Made by a program: the position numbers and the translations under genes. Shown here one piece after another: positions 1-5,048 of a stretch of DNA of 5,048 nt. Every line of letters begins with the position of its first letter. The first letter of the stretch is position 1. The DNA is from Bacteroidia bacterium (lineage in GTDB: Bacteria > Bacteroidota > Bacteroidia > Bacteroidales > Azobacteroidaceae): NCBI GenBank assembly GCA_025999115.1, contig BNWW01000106.1, positions 1-5,048 of the forward strand. Direction: 5' to 3'. Under the pieces are notes generated by a model. That model made no database searches. It saw nothing but the letters and a program-made list of their open reading frames with translations, and had not been told where the DNA came from.

Positions 1-70
1 GTATCTGGTGGCGTTATCCGATGCCGAAAACCGGGTGTTCAGGTCAAAAATCATGAAAGTAACAAATTAA
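1..70 (+). CDS. 3' end of an upstream gene (C-terminal 22 residues only), possible T9SS-type sorting tail
   Basis: Reading from base 2, an open frame encodes YLVALSDAENRVFRSKIMKV followed by Thr-Asn and a TAA stop at 68-70. The gene begins outside the window, so its main function cannot be named. The pattern (Y-L-V-hydrophobic, S-D, short turn, then a basic R-S-K-hydrophobic-M-K-V strand just before the stop) resembles the last two beta strands of T9SS type A C-terminal sorting domains, which typically read like G-x-Y-x-V-x-(L/V)...K-(I/V)-x-K. The terminal strand of an Fn3-like or other beta-sandwich domain would look similar, so the assignment is tentative. The stop lies 13 nt before the SusC start with no room for a terminator, which supports co-transcription with the SusCD pair. 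That this is a real coding end is inferred from the open frame, its protein-like composition and the spacing. Confidence 0.6.
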   Translation, partial: YLVALSDAENRVFRSKIMKVTN

Positions 71-83
71 TTATTCAAATATT
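71..83 (+). promoter_or_regulatory. Leaderless-looking A/T-rich translation start region of the SusC gene (no Shine-Dalgarno)
   Basis: The 13 nt between the upstream stop and the ATG at 84 are almost entirely A and T, with no GGAG-like motif. Bacteroidota commonly initiate without a Shine-Dalgarno sequence and favour A/T-rich upstream regions, so this is normal for the phylum. The SusC frame has a stop at 60-62 and no other ATG before 84, so ATG 84 is the first possible ATG start; it leads directly into a signal peptide. No Bacteroidota-type promoter (TTTG near -33, TAnnTTTG near -7) is visible in bases 1-83, so the promoter is probably upstream of the window. Confidence 0.5.
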
Positions 84-3000
84 ATGAAGAGAATTATACA
101 ATTATCAATTTTTCTACTGGTTTTTACGGGGTATCTTGCCGCACAAAATCAGGTTACTGTCAGTGGACAGGTAGTTGATGAAACAAACGAACCTTTGATA
201 GGCGTTACTATTCAGGCAGGCCGTGCAGGTACCGCTACGGATATTGATGGAAATTTCAGTCTGACAGTTCCCGAAGGCGTGAAAGAATTGAAAGCATCTT
301 ACTTGAGTTATAAAACACAGAAAGTGGCTATCGGAAAGAAAACGACTTTCAAAATCACCCTCGAAAACGATGCCTTTATGCTGGACGAAGTAGTGGCGGT
401 CGGTTACGGTACGCAACGCAAGGAAAACCTGACAGGCGCCATCGAAAACGTCAATGTGAAAAATCTCGAAGGTCGCGCACTGACGAACGCGAGTATGGCG
501 TTGCAAGGACAGGTTGCCGGCGTAATGGTCGTTCAGCAATCGGGGCAAGCCGGTGAAGACCAAGCCCAAATTCGTATTCGAGGTATCTCTTCGATGGAAA
601 ACAACAATATCCCATTAGTGATTATTGACGGCATGGAAGGCGACATCAACGATGTAGATCCGCAGGACATCGAAAGCATGACGGTTATGAAAGACGCTTC
701 TTCGGCGGCCATCTACGGAAATAAAGCCGCTTCGGGAGTGATACTCATCACAACTAAACGCGGTAAAGGCGATATGTTCCAAGTCGATTTCTCGTGGATG
801 ACGTCTTTGCAGGAACCTACCCGCATTCCTTCGGTGGTAGGAGCAAAAGACTATATAACCTTGTGGAACGAAGCGAATATCAATGACGGCGAACCGCCCC
901 GTTTCAATCTCGAATCGGAATATGCCGCTTACGAAAGCGGCAGGAAAGCCTCCATTAACTGGTACGACGTCTATTTCAAAACGGCGCCCATGAACAAGTA
1001 CAACCTGAATATCATGCTTAGTTCGGGAAACCTGACAACCAACACGTCATTCAATCTTTTAGATCAGGAGGGGATGTTATACGGCACCGGCTACAACCGG
1101 TTTAATTACCGCTCAAACATCGGCGCGACCAGCAACGACAAGAAAATCAAACTCGACATCCACTTGTCGGGGTACCGGGAAACGATTGACGATAACACAG
1201 CCGAAAGCGCCACCGTAGTGAACCAGATTAATAGCGCACCGCCGTATGCTCCATACGTTACGGCCGATTCCAACCCCAACGATCCGTTCAGCTACATCAG
1301 CAAAATGACGCCGGAAGGAGTGGTATATAGCGGTTACGCCCGTTATATCGGCTACGAAACGCAGGGCGGAGGCAAGCAGACTGAGAAGAACCGGGTAAAT
1401 AACAACTATGTGCTGACTTATGAACCGGTGAAAGGCCTGTCGTTTGAAGCGCGTTACGGCTTTTATTTCCTGTCGAACTCCGTATCGCGGTTCATACCGG
1501 TGATGTTGTTGCAGAGCGATGTGAATGAAGCGTCGGGCGGAACTATTTCGTCGAACCGCGCCGAACTGACCGAATCTCGCGCCGAAACATTTTTTCAGAA
1601 CTTGCAAACAGTTGCAAAATGGGACAAAACGTTTGCTGAAAAACATAAAGTAAATTTATTGGCGGGAGCGTCTTACGAAGACCAAGCGAACAATTCTATC
1701 AGTACCATGGTGAACGGTTTCGTAACCAACGTACCGATACTCGATTTCGGGGAAAACCCGCAAAATCCGTTGGGAACAAAAACCCAACGTAGCGCATTGT
1801 CGTTCTTCGGACGCGTCAATTATAATTACAGCGAGCGCTATCTGCTCGAAGGAAATCTCCGCTACGATGGCTCTTCGCGCTTCCTGCAAGGCAAGCGTTG
1901 GGGCGTATTCCCTTCGGCTTCGGCAGCTTGGCGCATTAGCGAGGAAAGTTTCTACGAACCTGTCAAAAACTACGTTTCAAACCTGAAACTGCGCACTTCT
2001 TATGGTTTGCTTGGGAATGAAAACATCTACACGATGTATGCGGGATACAATCAGTTGAAAAGCGACCGGAATTACAGTTTCGAGGGACAAGTGTATAATG
2101 CCTTGCGGCTGTATTCGTTTGCCGATAAAAATACAACATGGGAAAAAACCTCGCAGTTCAATTTGGGAGTCGATGTTTCGTTCTTCAGTAAATTGAACCT
2201 GTCTTTTGATTATTTCCTCAAGAACACCAAAGATATTCTGGCGCGGGTGCAAGTAACGCATCTCATCGGAGCCGATGTATTGCCCTATCAGAATATCGGG
2301 GAAATGAGCAACAAAGGCTGGGAATTAAGTGCAAATTATCATGATAAAATCGGGAAGAAATTCAAGTATGAGATAGGCGCCAATATTTCCGGCGTTAAAA
2401 ACGAATTGCTGAAACTGAACAACACCTCGCAGGATTACGTCTTCAATGCAGTGGGCGGCATGTTCAGCGGCTACAATATGATAATTACCCAAGTAGGGCA
2501 TCCTTATGGCTCGTATTTCGGATACGAAGTGGACAGGATATTCCAAGTGGATGATTTTACATGGCAAAACAACAGCGACCCGGCCATCCCGCACGCTCAA
2601 CGGCAATATGAAGTGAAACCCGGCTTTGCCTCCCAATCGGAGAATCCCCGTCCGGGCGACCTGAAATTCAAAGACCTGAAAGAAGACAACATCATCAACG
2701 ATGGCGACCGGACTATCATCGGCAAGCAAATTCCCGATTTCACTTATGCGTTCAACATGGCGGCAAGCTACGGCAATTTCAGTGTTTCCTGCTTCTTCCA
2801 AGGCGTACAAGGGGTTGATGCTTACATGGGCGGGCTATTGGTTTCGCCGTTCTACAACAGCGCCCCGCTGCTTGATACGTGGCTAACCGATCGCTGGACA
2901 TTTGAAAATCCGAGCGATAAATACCAGCGAGTGTATGTAGACAAAACGAAACAGAAAATTGTGTCTGACTATTATATCACGGATGCATCCTATTTGAGGC

Positions 3001-3209
3001 TTAAAAATATTGAGCTGGGTTATGATTTTGATAAAAAATGGATTTCCAAACTCCACATTCAGAAACTCAAACTGTTCGGTTCCATTCAGAATGCTTATAC
3101 ATGGAGCAAAACCAAATCATTTGACCCCGAAAAGCTGGGGAATGTGGTTAGTTCGGACTTCCATCCGCAAGCAAGAATTTATTCATTAGGTGTTAATATA
3201 ATTTTTTAA
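84..3209 (+). CDS. SusC/RagA-family TonB-linked outer-membrane transporter
   Basis: An outer-membrane TonB-dependent importer of glycan fragments or peptides, working under a SusD lid. The 1041 residues are normal for the family. Residues 1-20 form a signal peptide (basic start, hydrophobic core, LAA before Q21). Residues ~24-94 are a carboxypeptidase-regulatory-like beta sandwich (VSGQVVDETNEPLIGVTI, then DIDGNFSL). The TonB-box region follows at 100-120 (LDEVVAVGYGTQ...NLTGAI). The plug, ~115-228, carries IRIRG (163-167), PLVIIDGM (177-184) and the SusC signature MKDASSAAIYGNKAASGVIL (202-221). The rest is the 22-strand-type barrel with family blocks at 573-623 (SFFGRVNYNY, RYDGSSRF, WGVFPSASAAWRISEESF), 634-648 (LKLRTSYGLLGNENI), 858-880 and ~960-982, ending in an aromatic-terminated strand (YSLGVNIIF). 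There is no STN domain, so FecR/sigma signalling through this protein is unlikely. The SusD partner begins 9 nt downstream. Substrate is not inferable from sequence. Confidence 0.97.
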   Translation: MKRIIQLSIFLLVFTGYLAAQNQVTVSGQVVDETNEPLIGVTIQAGRAGTATDIDGNFSLTVPEGVKELKASYLSYKTQKVAIGKKTTFKITLENDAFMLDEVVAVGYGTQRKENLTGAIENVNVKNLEGRALTNASMALQGQVAGVMVVQQSGQAGEDQAQIRIRGISSMENNNIPLVIIDGMEGDINDVDPQDIESMTVMKDASSAAIYGNKAASGVILITTKRGKGDMFQVDFSWMTSLQEPTRIPSVVGAKDYITLWNEANINDGEPPRFNLESEYAAYESGRKASINWYDVYFKTAPMNKYNLNIMLSSGNLTTNTSFNLLDQEGMLYGTGYNRFNYRSNIGATSNDKKIKLDIHLSGYRETIDDNTAESATVVNQINSAPPYAPYVTADSNPNDPFSYISKMTPEGVVYSGYARYIGYETQGGGKQTEKNRVNNNYVLTYEPVKGLSFEARYGFYFLSNSVSRFIPVMLLQSDVNEASGGTISSNRAELTESRAETFFQNLQTVAKWDKTFAEKHKVNLLAGASYEDQANNSISTMVNGFVTNVPILDFGENPQNPLGTKTQRSALSFFGRVNYNYSERYLLEGNLRYDGSSRFLQGKRWGVFPSASAAWRISEESFYEPVKNYVSNLKLRTSYGLLGNENIYTMYAGYNQLKSDRNYSFEGQVYNALRLYSFADKNTTWEKTSQFNLGVDVSFFSKLNLSFDYFLKNTKDILARVQVTHLIGADVLPYQNIGEMSNKGWELSANYHDKIGKKFKYEIGANISGVKNELLKLNNTSQDYVFNAVGGMFSGYNMIITQVGHPYGSYFGYEVDRIFQVDDFTWQNNSDPAIPHAQRQYEVKPGFASQSENPRPGDLKFKDLKEDNIINDGDRTIIGKQIPDFTYAFNMAASYGNFSVSCFFQGVQGVDAYMGGLLVSPFYNSAPLLDTWLTDRWTFENPSDKYQRVYVDKTKQKIVSDYYITDASYLRLKNIELGYDFDKKWISKLHIQKLKLFGSIQNAYTWSKTKSFDPEKLGNVVSSDFHPQARIYSLGVNIIF

Positions 3210-3214
3210 AAGGA
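3208..3214 (+). promoter_or_regulatory. Shine-Dalgarno-like AAAAGGA ahead of the SusD gene
   Basis: AAAAGGA overlaps the end of the SusC stop codon. Its AGGA core (3211-3214) lies 4 nt from the first of two consecutive ATG codons (3219) and 7 nt from the second (3222). The 7-nt spacing is closer to the usual optimum, so the second ATG may be the main start; the protein would differ by one Met only. Placement of the site at the transporter's stop codon fits translational coupling of the two genes. This is the only recognisable Shine-Dalgarno-like site ahead of the three starts in the window, and its use is not demonstrated. Confidence 0.45.
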
Positions 3215-3218
3215 TTGA

Positions 3219-4799
3219 ATGATGAAAAAGATATTGATTTTAATGTTGCCGGTTTGCTTATTTTTAGCATCATGCGACGATTTACTGAATCTTACACCGG
3301 AAGACAGCTTGGCGCCGGAAGTTTTTTACCGGAATGCGGCGGAAGTGGACAAAGCCCTGAACGGAGTCTATCAGGCGCTGGTACTCGACGGAGGAGCCAA
3401 TTTTATCCTGAACCCGGAAGTAATGACGGACAATTGTTGCTATTCTTCGGCTTCGGGATCCGAATGGTTGGATTTCTCACGGGGAACACTGAATCCCAGT
3501 ACGTCTTATATCGAAACGCGCTGGAAAAACAATTACAAAGGTATTGTGCGGGCGAATCTTGTGCTGTACAATTTGTATAACAAAACAGATATGATTATTT
3601 CGGAAACGGTGAAGCTGCGTTTGATGGGCGAAGCGCATTTTCTGAGGGCTTATTTCTATTCTAATCTGTTGCTGAATTACAGCGGAGTTCCGTTGTTAGA
3701 CAGGCCTTACGGCAATATCTCCGATTACTCGCTGCCTCGCAGTTCGGCCGAAGAAACGCTGAAATTCATCGTGAACGACTTGGATTCTGCCATTGTCAAA
3801 CTCGAACCCAAACCCATTGCCAATGGAAAAGGACGCGCTACGAAAGGCGCAGCAATCTTCCTGAAAGCCCGGATGTTGCTTTTCAACGGCTATTACAAAG
3901 AAGCCAACAGTGCATTGAACTCGCTTACGGCCTTAAACGAATACCAATTAATGACTAATTTTGCCGATATATTTGACCCGGCACACGAAAATAATTCAGA
4001 AGTAATTTTCGATATTCAGTATGTGGATCCTAATCGCGAAAATACGTCGTATCCTTTCTATACTTATATCAAGGATTGGACGGGCGGATATGTTCCTACG
4101 GTATCGTTGGCACAAGAATTTTACGATTTGCGTGGCTTGCCGGTAGATCCCGAAAGGACAACCTTTGCCAATTTCTTTAAAAACCGCGACAAACGGATGA
4201 TAGCCACCTTGGTGCGGCCGGGCGATAGTTACGGAGATGGCGTCTATCTGCCGAAAGCTTCCAATAAAAGCAGTTATAATTCGTGCATGAAAGTGAAGAA
4301 ATACTTGGTTTTCTCCGATGTTACCAATCCGGGTAAACGTTCGCAACTGAACGTCATCGTATTCCGCTATGCCGATGCAAAACTGATGCAGGCGGAAGCT
4401 ATCATCGAAGACGACAGCTTGTTTAACGTACAGGCGGATTACCGCAAGGCGATTACGCTGATTGACGAAATCAGGATGAGAGCCGGACTGCCGATTATCG
4501 AAAATGTGATTGCATCGCCTTCACGGGAAGACCTGCGCGAAATCCTCCGTCGCGAACGCCGCGTGGAACTGGCTTTTGAAAACAGCCGGTTGTACGATAT
4601 TCGCCGCTGGCGGATTGCCGAAGAGGTAATGAATACCGACGCCATGGGCTACGATCCCGAACAATTTGAAGGCAACAAATATGTTCCTTATGCGGTGGAA
4701 ACCGGACGGCGGTTTTTGTCCCGAAACTATTTGTGGCCTATTCCACAATCGGAAATGGACGCTAATATTGCCATCATAGTAAACAATGAGGGATATTAA
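3219..4799 (+). CDS. SusD/RagB-family nutrient-binding surface lipoprotein
   Basis: The outer-membrane lipoprotein partner of the preceding SusC: it binds ligand at the cell surface and caps the barrel. Residues 1-18 are a lipoprotein signal with lipobox LASC, giving lipidated Cys19. Asp20-Asp21 directly after it fit the acidic surface-export signals of Bacteroidota lipoproteins. The SusD-like N-terminal half (~20-225, helical with TPR-like elements) holds the hallmark GEAHFLRAYFYSNLLLNYSG (137-156) followed by VPLL, and GKGRATKGAAIFLKARMLLF (203-222). The C-terminal SusD/RagB domain (~258-526) shows FRYADAKLMQAEA (382-394), IRMRAGLP (418-425), the basic/acidic helix REILRRERRVELAFENSRLY (440-459) leading to DIRRW, and the terminal LWPIPQSEMDAN...NNEGY. 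Length 526 is typical. The start is ATG 3219 or the adjacent ATG 3222. The usual NP...QNPGY ending is altered to AN...NNEGY. Partner and position are unambiguous; the ligand is unknown. Confidence 0.97.
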   Translation: MMKKILILMLPVCLFLASCDDLLNLTPEDSLAPEVFYRNAAEVDKALNGVYQALVLDGGANFILNPEVMTDNCCYSSASGSEWLDFSRGTLNPSTSYIETRWKNNYKGIVRANLVLYNLYNKTDMIISETVKLRLMGEAHFLRAYFYSNLLLNYSGVPLLDRPYGNISDYSLPRSSAEETLKFIVNDLDSAIVKLEPKPIANGKGRATKGAAIFLKARMLLFNGYYKEANSALNSLTALNEYQLMTNFADIFDPAHENNSEVIFDIQYVDPNRENTSYPFYTYIKDWTGGYVPTVSLAQEFYDLRGLPVDPERTTFANFFKNRDKRMIATLVRPGDSYGDGVYLPKASNKSSYNSCMKVKKYLVFSDVTNPGKRSQLNVIVFRYADAKLMQAEAIIEDDSLFNVQADYRKAITLIDEIRMRAGLPIIENVIASPSREDLREILRRERRVELAFENSRLYDIRRWRIAEEVMNTDAMGYDPEQFEGNKYVPYAVETGRRFLSRNYLWPIPQSEMDANIAIIVNNEGY

Positions 4800-4801
4800 G
4801 T

Positions 4802-4815
4802 GAATTACGAATTAC
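4802..4815 (+). repeat. Two tandem copies of the heptamer GAATTAC in the SusD-downstream spacer
   Basis: GAATTAC occurs at 4802-4808 and again at 4809-4815, immediately after the SusD stop. It lies in the 45-nt spacer (4800-4844), which is otherwise A/T-rich and includes a 10-base palindrome, AATTTAAATT (4827-4836). No G/C-rich hairpin with a T tract is present, so no intrinsic terminator is seen, and no TAnnTTTG promoter element is evident. With only two copies this may be chance or the remnant of a short tandem repeat; no function is claimed. Confidence 0.4.
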
Positions 4816-4844
4816 AAATGTTTTACAATTTAAATTATATTATC

Positions 4845-5048
4845 ATGAAAAAGATTTTCTTTTTAGTATGTATGCTGGTCGGAACGATAGCTTCGACTGC
4901 ATTGGCACAAGAAACCTCGAAAGATACGCTGATAGCGAATTTTTCAACCTTCATTGATCAAAACACAAAGGCCCAGGATAATTCGGCCGGTGCAAACATG
5001 CGAATTACCTCCAAAGCTTCCTATTTCCGTTATGGGATTCTCAGTTTT
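4845..5048 (+). CDS. Secreted protein, 5' end only; probable N-terminal CBM96/DNRLRE-type carbohydrate-binding domain
   Basis: The first 68 codons of a gene that runs off the window. Residues 1-21 (MKKIFFLVCMLVGTIASTALA) less one residue make a classic Sec signal: two Lys, a hydrophobic core, and an ALA cleavage motif before Gln22. Cys9 sits inside the hydrophobic core with Val before it, so it is not a lipobox. The mature start has ANFSTFIDQNT (31-41), a polar Asn/Ser/Gly/Ala stretch, NMRITSK (51-57) and YFRYGILSF (60-68). This order matches the beginning of CBM96/DNRLRE beta sandwiches, which read roughly D-(T/A)-(Y/F)-(V/I)...N-x-G...L-x-(V/I)...R-x-(Y/G)-(L/I)-x-F-D-(L/I). Founding CBM96 members are linked to alginate lyases, but the fold is spread across many secreted proteins, so no substrate is inferred. 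The gene lies 45 nt after SusD and is probably in the same operon. An in-frame ATG at 4818 would add nine residues before the signal; ATG 4845 is preferred. Any catalytic domain would lie beyond the window. Confidence 0.85.
   Translation, partial: MKKIFFLVCMLVGTIASTALAQETSKDTLIANFSTFIDQNTKAQDNSAGANMRITSKASYFRYGILSF

Noticed and set aside
84..400. STN (secretin/TonB N-terminal) signalling domain in the SusC protein
   Set aside because: The signal peptide is followed directly by the carboxypeptidase-regulatory-like domain and then the TonB box and plug, leaving no room for an STN domain.
114..569. Antisense open frame of 151 codons inside the SusC gene
   Set aside because: It lies opposite conserved SusC N-terminal, TonB-box and plug sequence; its translation shows no domain, signal or plausible start context. 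It is a shadow of the real gene.
1113..1646. Antisense open frame of 177 codons inside the SusC gene
   Set aside because: Cys/Arg/His/Phe-rich translation with no recognisable motif, opposite an intact barrel-coding region; typical codon-bias shadow. The same applies to the antisense frames at 1656-1889, 1977-2261 and 2325-2810.
2701..2886. Same-strand alternative frame of 61 codons inside the SusC gene
   Set aside because: It overlaps a conserved SusC barrel segment in another frame and has no independent support.
3215..3580. Same-strand frame of 121 codons overlapping the SusD start, beginning at a TTG
   Set aside because: It overlaps the SusD signal peptide and N-terminal domain in another frame; low-complexity translation with no motif. 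The SusD frame is unambiguous.
3996..4346. Antisense open frames inside the SusD gene (also 4439-4645 and 4521-4748)
   Set aside because: They lie opposite conserved SusD C-terminal motifs and have no domain-like content.
4800..4844. Terminator or promoter between SusD and the downstream gene
   Set aside because: The AATTTAAATT palindrome is short and wholly A/T, with no G/C stem and T tract, and no TAnnTTTG/TTTG promoter pair is present; co-transcription is the simpler reading.
4845..4880. Possible lipoprotein signal at Cys9 of the downstream gene
   Set aside because: The residue before the Cys is Val rather than Gly/Ala/Ser, and the hydrophobic core continues past it to a clear ALA-Gln signal peptidase I site.
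1..5048. CRISPR array, tRNA/rRNA, insertion sequence or phage element
   Set aside because: The window is almost wholly filled by collinear coding sequence with intact family motifs; no spaced repeats, terminal inverted repeats, transposase or cloverleaf-like stretch was seen.

Overview
The window is a segment of a Bacteroidota (Bacteroidetes) nutrient-uptake locus. The diagnostic content is a tandem SusC/SusD pair: a 1041-residue TonB-dependent outer-membrane transporter and a 526-residue surface lipoprotein. Such pairs are essentially confined to this phylum and usually mark polysaccharide utilization loci (PULs). A/T-rich translation starts with little or no Shine-Dalgarno sequence also fit the phylum. 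Order Bacteroidales is likely. A family cannot be assigned, although two weak hints of type IX secretion (T9SS) cargo would fit lineages that have T9SS better than gut Bacteroides.

Layout, all on the + strand: (1) bases 1-70, the last 22 codons of an upstream gene whose tail resembles a T9SS type A sorting domain or another beta-sandwich end; (2) 84-3209, the SusC/RagA-family transporter, 13 nt after that stop; (3) 3219-4799, the SusD/RagB-family lipoprotein, 9 nt after the transporter; (4) 4800-4844, a short A/T-rich spacer with a doubled GAATTAC heptamer and no visible terminator or promoter; (5) 4845 to the window edge, the first 68 codons of a secreted protein with a signal peptidase I leader and the apparent start of a CBM96/DNRLRE-type beta-sandwich domain. 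No gap exceeds 45 nt, so the four genes probably form one transcript.

Working model (family knowledge plus inference): SusD and SusC form the lidded 'pedal-bin' importer. SusD captures a glycan fragment (or, as in RagAB, a peptide) and SusC moves it into the periplasm using TonB energy. The downstream protein is probably an accessory binding protein or enzyme of the same system. The substrate cannot be deduced: no complete catalytic gene and no regulator (HTCS, ECF sigma/FecR, SusR) lies in the window. The transporter lacks an N-terminal STN signalling domain, which argues against Fec-type sigma/anti-sigma control.

Overall this is a conventional SusCD region. I found no convincing evidence of a previously undescribed system. 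The most useful leads are at the two truncated edges.
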